A stretch of DNA of 64,000 nucleotides from Lingula anatina (GCF_001039355.2 NW_019774513.1:1193706-1257705), one strand, 5' to 3'; positions 44,601 to 55,851 are shown, counted from the stretch's first letter. Translations and numbers: made by a program. The notes: generated by a model not told the origin, from the sequence alone.

Positions 44601-47233
44601 GTTTCTAACTAAAAGTCAGACAGATTGCTTGGTGGTTTTTTAATTATGTAGGTCAGATAGGGTAAAGATTATCAAGTCATTTTGAGAATTGTTAAAATAT
44701 GAGGATTTTTGTTGTTTTATTTTCAAATATAGTATCCTTTTATTTAATTAATTATATACTACTTTGAATCTTGATGTAATAATGAATGAATCAGACAGTT
44801 TTAGCATTATTGAAATTAAGAAATGCATACAATTTAACCTTTGAAGTTGACTATGCATTAAAAAAAGGTGTTTCTGAACTCATTATATTGTATTCAGCAC
44901 TTACGTAGATAAAAAAAAACCTATTCCAGATGAATCTGAACAACCAAGAATGCCAAAGAGTATATTTGATGCACCAGTTTATAAACGTAGTGTGCTTCGT
45001 AACCGTGCCGAGAAGAGCAAAACAGAGAGTACAGTGAATAAGGAGACAAAGTCCACATCAGATGTAAACGATCTTGTGAGTTACTGACTGTGACATCATT
45101 TTCATTAAGGTCAAAACTTAAAAGTTTCTGACTCATTGGTCAGTCATCCCTTTTCTACTCGGAAAGACGCTAATTCATGCAAGTTAAAATATTAAAATGA
45201 AAAATATTAAGTTTTTAAAATAAACTTTTAACTATGAGATAAATATTTTCAACTAGACTGTATAACTTTTTTCCCCAATCTTTAGTTGTCCTCAGTGAAG
45301 GAGAGTGAAGTCACGGTGGAAGGTCGCCCTCCCATGGACCTGTTCAAGGCAATTTTCCAAGATTCAGAATCTAGCAGTTCGTCATCATCAGAGGAAGAGG
45401 AGGAGGAAGAAAAACAGGAAGAGAAAAGCAGTAATAAGCAGTCCCTCATAGACCAACCAGTCATGGTGCCAACCCAACAGGAACATACCGCAGGTAGAGT
45501 TTTTTTTTCTTTGCAAAAGGAAAACATGTGTAATTATTACATTTTTAAGATTCTGACATAGTGGAGATGGAGGTTAGTGAATTTTGCTTGTGAAAACATT
45601 TGCCTCATTGTTTTGGGATGGAAGAATACCTTCATGCAGGTGATGGAAAATTGCTAAGATTTTCAGGATGCTTTATTTTCTTCGGTATAAAGGATGTGCG
45701 AGCATAGTTACATTCTCCTTTAATTGCATGAAAAGCAGAAAAAGCAGATGGCAACTCCACCATACCAGTTGAGAGCTTACAACAAAGGTTGTCACCCCCT
45801 CCAGCCATACAGACTAAAAATGGTACCAAGGATGAGGATGAGGAAATGGAAGCATTTGGGCCAGCTTTACCTCCACCATCAGCACCAGGAGAAAGTGAGT
45901 GAACAAGGAAAATGGGGAAACAACTTTTTAAGACTTTATATTTGTATGGACACCAGGATTTATAATTATTTTCAAAACAGTCTATTTTATTTAGTTAAAT
46001 GGAATTATGTGGAGGAGAACTATTTTAAGAACATCAACATTCTGTGTCAGTTTTCCATGGTCTCTTTTAAAAGCAGTGATCCAGTTTTACAACAGCATTT
46101 ATTAATTAAGGCTCAAAAGATTCTTGACCATGCTGTTTGTCTCCTCTTGGTTTGCACCACCCCACCCCATCCAAACTGCAAACTCAACAGTCTGTGGTGT
46201 CAGGACTTTCCAAATGACAGTAAAATTGAAGAGGGACCAGCAAAATTCTACAATTTTTTTTTTCAATTATTGGGCCACATTGCTTCTTGAGTCTGCGGAA
46301 TTTTAACTACAATGTCCTGAAAACAATCTTTAAACACAGTCTGAGTAGACATTATTTTTCTCCTGCAGGTCCATCGGCAACCCCAGGCTTCCCAAGTCAC
46401 GTGTTTATTTCAGCATCTGAAAGAGGGGTGCACAGGAAACTGAAACATGCTCACAGGTCAAAAGAAAGTGACAGAAGTAAAAAGAAGAAAAAGAAAAAGG
46501 AAAAGAAGGTTAAGATGAGGATGTTTTCTGTTTTGTAGCTTCTGTAGATAAATCATTTTTTTGTTGTTGTTATTGAATTAATTTTGATAAACAGTGAAAA
46601 GATTTCACCTTATTTTATGCAATGAAAAAAGTATAAGATATAATCAAAGTACAAACCAATTATAAATCGAGAACTTAAAATAAAAATTTGAGATGATTGA
46701 AGATTATAAATAGTATCCATTGTGATATATCTTGTGTTATACAGGCCAAGTATAAGAAGAGCAAGCACAAACACAAAAGTTCCAAAAAGAAAAAGAAGTC
46801 GAAGACGTCAACTCCTTCCAGCTCAGAAGACAGCAATGGCGGCTCTGACAGTTCTGAAGACGAAAGCAAAGACCAGATACCTACTGATGCTGAGATTTTA
46901 GAGAGGTGGGCTGCTTTGCTTTCTTTTATTTCTTTTTCTTTTTTATTCCGTGCCTCTGTGGTGAAAGCAGAGATGAAATTGGTTCCTTTCCATCTGTCAA
47001 GTACAAGGATTTGAGAAAATGCAGAGCTAGAACAACCAAACTTTGAACACAGAAACCTCTTCCTTGGTTTAAGTTTTTTTTTATAAAGGTGCTTTTCACC
47101 ATCATTAACAGTAATCAGAATGCATTCTTTTCTCAAAGATCAAAAAAGATATATGGATTAAGCAATTGAATTAAATTTGTTTCTTTCTTTTAGGCTGAAA
47201 GGACAGAGAATGAGGGCTGCAGATTTCATGTAA
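38630..47233 (+). CDS. GPATCH1: GPATCH1-like spliceosome-associated G-patch protein, lacking first exon
   Basis: A nuclear RNA-processing protein; the G-patch family activates DEAH-box helicases. Eighteen exons: 38630-38761, 39323-39408, 39759-39913, 40287-40384, 40677-40729, 40977-41189, 41617-41761, 42042-42278, 42572-42859, 43142-43320, 43961-44088, 44360-44475, 44930-45075, 45286-45493, 45739-45894, 46369-46508, 46745-46905, 47194-47233 (stop TAA). Every phase agrees, giving about 893 residues against roughly 930 in human. Visible: DUF1604 start ([32 protein letters not shown]), [10 protein letters not shown]-patch ([20 protein letters not shown]), [74 protein letters not shown], and a Lys/Ser-rich tail (likely nuclear localisation). 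The first exon (YGTxLEPLEE) is absent; the first visible exon begins mid-codon after a phase-1 G. Confidence 0.93.
40287..40384 (+). CDS. GPATCH1: GPATCH1 exon encoding the G-patch core
   Basis: This exon encodes [20 protein letters not shown] followed by [12 protein letters not shown]. The aromatic-hydrophobic start (LLRKMGW) and spaced glycines ([10 protein letters not shown]) fit the G-patch consensus, the helicase-binding brace. All expected glycines are intact. Confidence 0.93.
41890..41914. repeat. (CT)n microsatellite
   Basis: Short CT tract in the GPATCH1 intron after the exon ending at 41761. Confidence 0.9.
42901..43128. repeat. Decayed ~113-bp tandem duplication in GPATCH1 intron
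   Basis: CCTAACACACTGTC begins two co-linear units (42901 and about 43015). Both then contain ACACTTTT, a GCAAAAT stretch and AATGGCAATT. The units are diverged by substitutions and indels. The second ends 13 bp before the acceptor of the exon at 43142, so the duplication carries acceptor-proximal sequence. Confidence 0.75.
43690..43725 (+). pseudogene. Possible decayed copy of a GPATCH1 exon start
   Basis: After TTTCTAG at 43689, ATTCCAGTCATTGACCAGGC resembles the start of the true exon at 43961 (ACACCGGTCAGCGACCAGGC), about 14 of 20 positions by eye. No donor follows in register. It may be a relic of tandem exon duplication or coincidence. Confidence 0.3.
45286..45493 (+). CDS. GPATCH1: GPATCH1 exon with conserved MDLFKAIF motif and acidic Ser tract
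   Basis: This exon encodes [20 protein letters not shown] followed by a Ser/Glu run. The MDLF-AIF motif matches the short conserved C-terminal motif of animal GPATCH1. The low-complexity Ser/Glu stretch is expected in this family and is probably disordered. Confidence 0.9.
46369..47233 (+). CDS. GPATCH1: GPATCH1 C-terminal basic tail, last three exons
   Basis: Three exons (46369-46508, 46745-46905, 47194-47233) encode a Lys/His-rich tail ([10 protein letters not shown]-like), a Ser/Asp stretch and the terminal [13 protein letters not shown]. Human GPATCH1 also ends with a Lys-rich then Ser-rich tail and RLK, supporting a complete C-terminus. Confidence 0.88.
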
Positions 47234-47892
47234 ATACTTTGTTGACTGCGATGATGATGATGATAATGGCAACGATGTCCGATATTGTGCTTTGATTGTG
47301 TCTTTATATATGTCAGTGGGTTCACTGGTTATGTACGGAAAAACAGAGGTAAAGAACATTAATTTCTCCACACAGATGTGAGGACAGCTAAGAAACAAGA
47401 AGGCATTGACTTGAACATCCATTGTCCTACTGTGCAGTAAAAATGTCTATTTGGGAGTAGTGTTCTGTGTCGACCTGACTGGAAAGTTAGACACTTTTCT
47501 CTACCTGAGAACTTGTTACTATGGGTTTTTTCCTTGAACCTAAATAAGTAGCATCTGTCCGTGTTCAATTGAAAAGATTATTAGGACAATGTCCTAATCA
47601 GAAAAAAAAAATTGAAAATTGATTTGACAGTTTTCTGCAATAGCTTGTTATGAATTCACTTGTTATGTATGCTGAATGTGAAGTTTAAGTTTAATTGAAT
47701 ACATGTTATTATAACTACTGCTGAATTGAAAAATGTTGATACTGATATAAAGTTTATCCATGCACCTTGTTTTTGTTTTTTTGTTTGTTTGCTTTTTACA
47801 GTTATTGTGCTAAAAGTGCTTTCATATGACCAAGTTTTTGTTATTTTAAACAGTGTTGGGTTGATGGATTCGCAGTTTGAAAAAAAAATAAA
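47234..47892 (+). other. Probable GPATCH1 3' UTR
   Basis: AT-rich sequence after the TAA at 47231-47233, running to the AATAAA at 47887. A small ATGATGATGATG repeat lies near 47250. No coding potential. Confidence 0.55.
47887..47892 (+). terminator. Candidate polyadenylation signal for GPATCH1
   Basis: AATAAA inside an A-rich run, about 650 bp after the stop codon. It is the first canonical hexamer I noted on this strand after the stop and gives a plausible 3' UTR length. Confidence 0.5.
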
Positions 47893-48142
47893 TTCGCAGA
47901 AACCCTGTTAACTTAGAGGGGTATCATTGTCGGTTTTGATATTGTTTGAGAGTAGGGTTTAATTATATGTGCTGTCATAAGAGTCTATCTGATTTTGATC
48001 CAAAATTTTAATTTGTTGGATATTACCGCATTAAATTACAGAATTTAATTTTCTCTCCGATTAAGGAAGTGCTTGCCGAATTGATCAAACCGTGTCACTG
48101 TGCTCAACACAATTAGCAAACAGTTTCTATGAAGCCGGTGTA

Positions 48143-48148
48143 TTTATT
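48143..48148 (-). terminator. Candidate polyadenylation signal for the lectin gene
   Basis: TTTATT on the + strand (AATAAA on the minus strand), about 410 bp beyond the lectin stop codon. If used, the 35-bp tandem repeat at 48238-48385 would lie in the lectin 3' UTR. Confidence 0.35.
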
Positions 48149-48237
48149 GAACGTTCACTATTACATCGCGCTGATATCAGGTAATTCTTGTTATGCTCGA
48201 ACTACGTGAGAATTATTCCCTTCCCTACTACACAAAC

Positions 48238-48385
48238 GCGCGCGCACACGCACGCAGTAAGTGTTACTTTGCTAGCGCACACATGCACGCAGTAAGTGTA
48301 ACTTTGCTGGCGCACACATGCACGCAGTAAGTGTTACTTTGCTAGCGCACACATGCATGGAGTAAGAGTAACTTTGCTGGCGGTA
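48238..48385. repeat. 35-bp tandem repeat, four copies
   Basis: Four head-to-tail units of CGCACACATGCACGCAGTAA followed by GTGTTACTTTGCTAG-like sequence, with a few substitutions (TTACT/AACT, TAG/TGG). The fourth unit is diverged (ATGGAGTAAGAG). It lies between the convergent GPATCH1 and lectin genes. Confidence 0.92.
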
Positions 48386-48555
48386 AGCTACTGGCGTCTT
48401 TACCTAAAATCATCTGCTTAATCAATTCTGCTACGAGTTAATTTGATTTAATTTCTGTCTATTTACTTTTGGGTTGCGCGTCTTGCGAATAAACTATATG
48501 AGACAATTCAGTCAAACAGATGTAAATTTCGGTTGCTGTTTGGGTGTCGTCTGCT

Positions 48556-48721
48556 TTACCCAACTAGTGATTCCTTGTCTGTAATCTGTTGCTCGTCACA
48601 TGCTATCCAGGTTGCCATGGCATGGTACACATGGGTATCCGCCCAGCTGCTGAACGTCAGCGTGAACCCCGCCTGGGTGACCTTGGAAACGAGGGCTTGA
48701 AGTCGGAGGTTTCTGTCGGAT
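48556..48721 (-). CDS. Lectin exon 3: sugar-binding half and stop
   Basis: Acceptor TTTCTTCAG (minus strand), then 54 codons and TAA at 48558-48556. Contains SSWADTHVYHAMATWIAC, the most conserved part of the H-type fold; the first Trp is the site equivalent to HPA's ligand-contacting Trp. The last 13 residues (DEQQITDKESLVG) are beyond the usual domain end. Confidence 0.88.
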
Positions 48722-49587
48722 CTGAAGAAAAAAAGGGAGAAAGTGTAATTAAGAAAGAACCAATATTCTAAATTCATCCCGTATGCGTTCTTCGTTAAAT
48801 TGAAATAAGCTGTATGGAAGGCAAAGTTATGAGAAAGGCGGGGAAGTTGAGGGCGAAAGTTTTATTGGATTTGAACTTGCTTGGAAGTATTTTATCAACA
48901 CGATAAATTAATTTAACACTGTAAATTAATAACAGTGGTTTACGCTGATATATAACGTATAAGTAGTTGATTTCCATCAAGAGATAACTTACCTTGCATC
49001 TATACCAGCTAGTGACGCGAAGATCGTGGGCGTGAAGTCAAACCGGATGGGGAACTTCACCTCGTGGACCCAGTAACACGGAGTCCCATTGTGCTGGCAG
49101 TAGGCACTTGCAACCTGACCTAGCTGACCTGGACATTGAGCGAAAAAAAAAAACAGTTAACAGAATAAATGAAATGGGATAGTCTCTGCATAATTCCTAC
49201 ACATGTGGATCGTGAAATTAGTTGATGTCACGCAAAGATTTGAGTTAGACAATATTTATAAAATTAAGGGCAATTACCAAAGAAAAGTCCCCTTCCACGA
49301 GATGTGTTCGAGATAAAGTGTACATGTACTGTAATTCTAGTTAGAAGTTGAGTACTGTATTTACCAGTGCGAAGAAAAGCGCATGGTTTATCTGTACACA
49401 TTTGTTTTATGCGCTCTGAAAATTTAAGGCGAAAACGAAATAGTCTATGTAAGAAGCAATAGAGCTAGAAAATAAGATGAGAGAAGGAGATGGGTTTGAG
49501 ATCTAGAAAAATGGACTTACACTTAGCTGTGACGTATGGAGCACAACCCAATAGAAGACACACAATTATGGATGACAGACTCTTCAT
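48556..49587 (-). CDS. Secreted H-type lectin domain protein (three exons, 122 aa)
   Basis: Minus-strand exons 49587-49521, 49128-48993 and 48721-48556 join with GT-AG borders and matching phases. Residues 1-22 (MKSLSSIIVCLLLGCAPYVTAK) form a signal peptide, cleavage probably after VTA. The mature part starts with a Cys and carries the H-type lectin pattern: HEVKFPIRFDFTPTIFASLAGID (first strands), then NLRLQALVSKVTQAGFTLTFSSWADTHVYHAMATWIAC. It aligns by recall with snail Helix pomatia agglutinin (NLRVIARL...GF...TWHNTKVYSMSISW). The family forms trimers or hexamers that bind terminal GalNAc-type sugars, often in innate defence or egg protection. The WADT segment replaces HPA's WHNT, so sugar preference may differ. 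Four mature cysteines allow disulphides. The gene is complete from ATG to TAA and convergent with GPATCH1. Confidence 0.88.
48993..49128 (-). CDS. Lectin exon 2: first half of H-type domain
   Basis: Minus-strand acceptor TGTCCAG, 136 nt, donor GTAAGT. Encodes QLGQVASAYCQHNGTPCYWV and then HEVKFPIRFDFTPTIFASLA. PxxFxxxPTIxxSLxGxD is the typical first half of the H-type lectin domain. Confidence 0.86.
49521..49587 (-). CDS. Lectin exon 1: signal peptide
   Basis: ATG at 49587-49585 (minus), 22 codons, then donor GTAAGTC at 49520. A basic N-terminus (MK), a hydrophobic core (IIVCLLLG) and a small-residue cleavage region (VTA) are all present. It is the only ATG near a TATA-like element and joins exon 2 in phase. 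Confidence 0.85.
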
Positions 49588-49639
49588 CTTGGACTTCCAA
49601 CGTCTTGGCTTAGAACAGCACGGTGGGAAACGTCAAACA

Positions 49640-49648
49640 CTATTTATG
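49640..49648 (-). promoter_or_regulatory. TATA-like element upstream of the lectin gene
   Basis: Minus-strand CATAAATAG lies 53-61 nt upstream of the ATG. A start site about 30 nt downstream would leave a short 5' leader of some 20-25 nt, plausible for a highly expressed secreted effector. Chance occurrence in AT-rich sequence is possible. Confidence 0.4.
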
Positions 49649-49699
49649 CAAAACACAAATTTACACAACTTTGGAGTCATGTGTGACAAACATTGATAC

Positions 49700-52288
49700 C
49701 ACCGAGCATAAAACGAGATTTGAAATGACAAACCTTTTAACTGAAGAATATAGTTTTCTGCGTTAATGTCATTATCCAGTTGTTGTAGTCGTTAGAAAAA
49801 TCAACCCTTTCAACGTGAAATGGTCACAGACAAATCATACAGCGCGGTCTACAAGCTGCGAGCAGCGGCACGTTTTCCAAACAAAAACAGTTACACTGAC
49901 CACTTAATCTGGACACAGCGTGCCTGGACTTAAAGCCATCACCTGCCTAGAGCCATCGCCTGCGTACATGTATGTGTCGTCGTCGCCCCCGTCGTCGCCG
50001 CTGCGCAGTATTCGCTGTGGACCCCATATAAATGGAAAACAGTTCGACTTAGTTCCTATTATTTTTAACTCACTTGAGTGATTTTTGGTACTAAAGACAA
50101 GTCAAATTCGAATAATAGCTTTATTGGACCATTTTTCTAGAAGTTATGCGGTTTAAAGTGTATTTGTTATTTATCACACTTTGGCATTTTCCAGGCGTGA
50201 CCTGAACTCCCAGGGACTAGAGGGACTGTATAAGTTTCATTTTCTGAATGTCCATATTAGCAGTGGTAAATTATCAGAAGTGGAGGTGATTATAGTGCTA
50301 AACATTGCATAATCATTGACTTCGTCTTAGATCAATATTGCATCGAAATTGACAAATCATAAAAAACGTTCCAATGTGTAAAAGCAGGCTCGCTTTCCAA
50401 TAGTTTTTTAGGTTATGCAGGCTTTACGATGCATGACTTGTGTAAAAATCCATAGAACTGAAGCCTTATGCTAGTTAGGGCCTACATTTTCTGATCTCCA
50501 TGTAACCTGCAGTACTTAGTAAAATTGGCGATGATTATGCTGTTAGGTATTCAGTACTATTCCATCACAATTGACAGGAAACCCACCATTTCGTGACCCA
50601 CCTTAATTTTACTCACCGCAAAATGACTTAATTGGACAACAGCTACTACAATCAGGTAAATGTTGCAGCAGCGACAGGAACCACTACTACTACAACGGTT
50701 GAAAATTACTTATTCAAGGCATCGGCGTCAGCTGAGACCTGAAACTGTCATATGTGTCACATTACTAGAATGACAAGCACGTTATTATACCTATATAAAC
50801 CACAACATGCAGACAAGAAGTTTAGTAGGTTGTATCATATTTCTGCAGTGGAATTATTTTCAACTTGTTGCTGATCAGAATTCATACGTTAAGATCAACC
50901 GTTACAATGAGATAGATATCTAGATATGATGTCGACAATTAAAGGCAGACCAAACAAACAATAAATGCTCATAATATATATAGGCAATAGTGCCGAGACA
51001 AGTAGAGAAAACGACTAAAGGACACTTGCCGCCTGCATGCAAACCTTGAAATCTATATAGATCTATCTATCTGGCTTCAAAATGTTGAAATAACACTTGA
51101 TGACTGTGTTGAGCAGCCAACACTGATATACCACGTCCCGTAGGTGCCATCGCGTATTTACTTTTCTCAGTTTCAAGTTTGCCAAATGTAACAAAAAACG
51201 TGCGATGTTCTCCTTGTTTACAATCTATTTTATTGATCTTGATTCAATTACAGGCGTCTTAAGTGGATAAGTGGAATTCTTTTGTCTTTTTGCCTTAATG
51301 ACCTCATCTTCATTTCGTTTTATTTTCTATCAAAAATGGGTTTACGGATCATGATTTTGTAAATGATTTTCGATATTGCATACCTAGGTGACAACGTGTT
51401 GAATTTTCCAGGAAAGAAAGGTCAAACTCTCATCGTGTGGTTTTACGTTTTGCAAGATAGATTTATCATAGAATATGAAGACACCCTGAATTTGAAAAAT
51501 AACCCTTGTTATCAGCGCACCACCAACAGTCACCGCCATTTCACTGAAACGCAGGGTAGGCCTACTGCAGGTTGTTAACCGATGGAATCCACTAATCTAG
51601 TATTTATGTGTACCTTTTAATTATTTCATTATCTCTTTGCCGCTCCCCTTTTTGGTCTGTGCTTGGAAGGTTACAAGCCTCAAATCCTATCTGCTGCCAA
51701 TTTAGTTAATTTCTGCGGAATAGTCCACCTGATCTTTCTGAACTTTCAGCATAAATCTATTGAACTTATAACACTCATAAGATATCTCTTTCGCTTCCGT
51801 ATAGATCCATTCAATGGCTTATCCGATGCCCAAATAGAAAACGACATGGTTCCAATTTTTTAATTTCCTTTAGGAATTTGGTGCACTGACCGCTGGATAG
51901 AGTCAGGTTTCCTGGGGGTTTTTGTAGGATTTCAATTAATATTTGGTGTAGGCAGAGAGAAAAATATGACTTCTAAAACCCACCGAACTTACACGCCGAG
52001 TACATTCTTCTATTTCATTAACCATGTCGAACGTGTTGAATCTCCAATTTATTTCTTTTTTATTTTGTCTTTTTTTTTTCATTTTTTAAGTTGATCTTTC
52101 ATCTTTTCCACCTTTGTTGATAATGATAAATATGCTCCCCTGCCAAAAATTCATGCATGGGGAGTATTGGCTACTGTGGTGTAGGCGAGCTAGCAGTGGT
52201 GAAGGAGAACCTAAACACAGACCATTGTATCCAATCACTGGAAAGGAAACTTACGGAATTCTGTCGAAAATATCTTTGGGGGACCATT
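49700..52288. other. Non-coding stretch downstream in + orientation
   Basis: No supported exon on either strand. 49970-50600 contains a CGTCGTCGCC-rich start followed by sequence resembling parts of the PLC intron at about 26600-27700, consistent with an old dispersed repeat. The remaining sequence is unstructured to the eye. Confidence 0.5.
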
Positions 52289-52768
52289 AATGTTACAACT
52301 TTCGTTGGTTGTCTATGCTACTTCTCACACTACTGTTTGTGAACATAACAAAAAGAAACTATAGATACAGTAAATAGATGATTAGTCAAACATAATAACA
52401 ACGTACGTGATCTAAATCCTCCCTACGTGAGAAGATTTAGTAAGATCGTATTATACAAAGTAAAGTTGAAGTAGGGTGATGGGTACTATTTATGTATAAT
52501 ACATGTGTGTTGTTTTGTGATCCTGACGTAAGGAGCTTATTGTTTTGTGGAGGAAGAACAATATACGATCACTCGGGTATTGCCCGCTATATTGTAATTC
52601 GGTCACTCTGCATTTGATAGGAAGTTAAAATTGCTTTTTCATCTTTTTTTAAAATATTTACTACTGGTGAGAAAAAAAGTGCTTCTCGTCTACAATTTTT
52701 GTCTGACGATATAGAAGCTCTTTCTTTGTGGCTAGGAGAGAGAGAGAGAGAGAGAGAGAGGCGGACCC
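52289..52768. repeat. 480-bp direct repeat, copy 1
   Basis: Begins AATGTTACAACTTTCGTTGG and runs through a GA microsatellite to GAGGCGGACC. Recurs at 53583-54114 with scattered substitutions and small indels. Non-coding. Confidence 0.9.
52735..52760. repeat. (GA)n microsatellite
   Basis: GA tract inside the direct repeat copy 1; the tract in copy 2 is longer and interrupted. Confidence 0.9.
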
Positions 52769-52852
52769 ATTTATATTTCAGCATGATAGTGCTTCTCCAC
52801 ATACAACCAACGTAACAGCAGGCTGGATATATGCCTACCAGATCCAGACTCC

Positions 52853-52871
52853 CCCCCCCCCCCCCCCCCCC
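52853..52871. repeat. Poly-C tract
   Basis: C-run of 19 nt, G-quadruplex-capable on the minus strand, between the two direct repeats. Confidence 0.95.
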
Positions 52872-53111
52872 GCTTCCCCCAAATGACTAGCTCGATCCCT
52901 AGATCAGAATCTCATTAAGAACGTGTAGGATATCCTCAGAAATGGATAACTGAGGGATAAGCAATTGCAAAACAAAAAGGGCCTCATACTATCTTTGCAC
53001 CGTATTTGGAACGCTATCACTGCGCAAACGTGACAGAAATTTTTGACTCCACGCACAAACCCGACAGGTGCCCAGGTGCCTCCTTCAATCCAGAAGATAC
53101 TGTACAAAATA

Positions 53112-53112
<1 letters not shown>

Positions 53113-53150
<38 letters not shown>
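53113..53150. repeat. Poly-A tract
   Basis: A-run of about 38 nt between the direct repeats; it yields a spurious poly-Phe frame on the minus strand. No retroelement body recognised next to it. Confidence 0.95.
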
Positions 53151-53154
<4 letters not shown>

Positions 53155-53582
53155 TGGCTTTGATTTTTTTTACTTTGGTTAGCTTATTCATTGGTTGTGC
53201 AAATCTGTAAATTTTTGTGAAAAAAAGTCCTTTTAGAAATTTAATAAAGAGCATCGGTTCATGACATTTTTTTGTATCACTTAACGCGTTGCGTTAGGGG
53301 TAACACTTTTTTGGTAGGGTGGTATATTAACAAAAAGTATGTTTAATATAGTTTCCTTGTGAGTGTAGAACATCATCATTCAATCATACGGTTCCTGCTG
53401 CAGACAAAAGAATTTTCCAACAATTTCAATCTTTGCTATCTTTTTAAATAGCCCAGTTGTTATTGGTAAATAAATATTTATGAAGTGAATCTTCTTACTC
53501 TTACTCTTGAAAAACTGGGAGCAATTGAATTTGCACGCATGGTTGCCAAAAAATAAAAGGTTTAATAATTTCATTTATCTAT

Positions 53583-54053
53583 CAATGTTACAACTTTCGT
53601 TGGCTGTCTATGCTTCTTCTCACAATACGCCTACTGTTTGTGAACACAACAAAAAGTAACTATAGAAACAGTAAATAGACGATTAGTAAAACAACGTACG
53701 TGATCTAAATCCTCCCTTCATGAGAAGATTAAGAAAAATCGTATTATACAAAGTAAAGTTAAGTAGGGTGATGGGTACTATTTATGTATAATACATGTGT
53801 GTTGTTTTGTGATCCTGACGTAAGGAGCTTATTGTTTTTTTGTGGAGGAAGAACAATATACGATCACTCGGGTATTGCCCGCTATTTTGTAATTCTGTCG
53901 CTCTGCATTTGATAAGAAGTTAAGATTGCTTTTTCATCTTTTTTTAATATTTGCTACTGGCGAGGAAAAAGTGCTTCTCGTCTCCAAGTTTTGTCTGACG
54001 ATATAGAAGCTACATGAGTTATTTCTTTTTGGCTAAGAGAGAGAGAGAGAGTG

Positions 54054-54096
<43 letters not shown>

Positions 54097-54114
54097 TTGA
54101 TAGAGGCGGGCCTA
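53583..54114. repeat. 480-bp direct repeat, copy 2
   Basis: Same orientation as 52289-52768, separated by about 815 bp. Slightly longer because of an expanded GA tract at 54038-54104 with GTGATTGA interruptions. Both copies start TGTTACAAC after AA, but no CA-3' end, primer-binding site or polypurine tract is convincing, so an LTR interpretation is weak. Confidence 0.9.
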
Positions 54115-55851
54115 AAATGCCAATTTATGGCCTTATTAAAATACACAGCAAACCCTCCAAAAACATTTATAACAGCGTGTCATAATCGACCTTGCACGCC
54201 AACTGATATCAAGTAATATATATATATATATATATGTAAATAACCCTTGTATTTTAATAATAAAAAGCGTTTGATAGAGATTTTCTCTAAAATTATCATC
54301 ACCAGAGCTATAATTGAATACGAAGACTCATACTGTGGTATAACATTTGCACAAAGTACATGTATGTTGGTCTCGCCACTTTAAGTGTTTTCAATAGCGG
54401 AACGTCAAACATGAAGTACGCCTCTAAAAACATGACATTTTCAGAATTGGTATCTTACACCTTAATATTACTCACGCTGATACCGACATAATGGTACATA
54501 TATAACCCACCAATGTCTACCTCGACGATTTTACACCAAGTAATATAGTATGTAATTATCACCTTGTAATAACACCTTTAATAAAAGATGGCAGCTGTTT
54601 CCGTGGTATCGGTTAGGTTTTATGTATCCATGGCTTTAGCTGCAGTTGCCAAGGATGAGCACATTTAAGCTCAAGTACATGTAAGTCAAGGCGGATGCAG
54701 GGACGAGGGGAAGGGGGGTAGAGGGGGGTTGCTCCCTCGTTTCAGCTTCTGAAGTATCTTCTTGTGCATTCTCCATCTCCCAAAACAGTAAAACAATCCT
54801 AACAAGCAAAAAGAGACAAAAATCAAGCAATTTTTTATTCTTGTGCCGCACACACTATCCTGAAATTGGTCCCGTCTCTATCCCCGCACCCCTCAGCAAA
54901 ACCACTGTTCCTCAAAAGTAGTACGGTATATGTTATGATAAATAACATTACCAAGAGTGATGTGGATTCTGCTTCCAAATCATTCAAACACTGTCACGTA
55001 AACTGTAAAAGCCATTCAATCCATGTGATACATGTACCTACTAGTAGTAGACTTTGCAGTTTCCTGAGGTATTATTTAGAAACCTGTGTATATATCAAAC
55101 AAAATATGGGGAAAGAAAAACGATACCATATAGGTATCGTAAAATCGGTATAAGCGAATGGCACCACCGAAAACCTCCCAGTTCCAATATCGGCAACATT
55201 TGAGAGAATGCTATTTTATTTTTCAGGTAACAGCTTTGGTTAACTTGTGTTATGACTTATGCCCAATGAAGTATATTATCCTATATTATTTGATACCTCG
55301 TTGAGCATAACACAGTCTATTAATGGCCGTATGGTATATACATGTATCTATGTTTTTCTTGGTAATTCAGTCTCATTGACAGGAACTGGCAATCTGATGT
55401 GATTCTACGCAAACGAACAGTAAAGGTTAAATGTGGTAATAACAGTATGAGATTAACACGGTCGGACAACACATACACTGTATATTTTTGAACGGTCTTT
55501 AATCTGAATATAGAATTACCAGACGTCGTGGCTATTAGTTGGTGTGGGGGTGAAACTATATCAGACAACAGTTGAAGGAATAGCTCACTGCATGTGCCTA
55601 CAATATCTCTTGCCATGTTGCCCTGCATACTGTGACAATGTGCCCCTCGCCTTTGTCAGGGCATGTAAGGACAAGTTACACCTTAGCAACTTACGGCAAA
55701 ATTGCTTCGTGTCTTACTAGGTTCCATAATGGTACATATATCTGCTGCCATTGCAAATGTAGTCAAGTCACCGAAGACCCTTTCTGAAGAAAAGTTAACG
55801 CTCAAAGCGACGAGCGTTCACTATAAATTTTGTCGACCTCACTAATGCGCA
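54115..55851. other. Non-coding stretch
   Basis: A TA microsatellite at about 54217-54235; otherwise no supported gene, RNA or repeat. Open frames are short and without motifs. Confidence 0.5.

Noticed and set aside
45724-46290. 188-codon plus-strand frame over the GPATCH1 exon at 45739
   Set aside because: The frame giving EKADG...[13 protein letters not shown] (phase 2 entry) is the family-consistent one; this frame is a shadow running into the intron.
48589-48771. 60-codon plus-strand frame over the lectin exon
   Set aside because: Antisense shadow of lectin exon 3; the minus-strand reading has the conserved H-type lectin pattern and splice sites.
52289-54114. LTR retrotransposon
   Set aside because: The direct repeats start TG but lack a clear CA end, primer-binding site, polypurine tract and any gag/pol coding sequence in the 815-bp interior.
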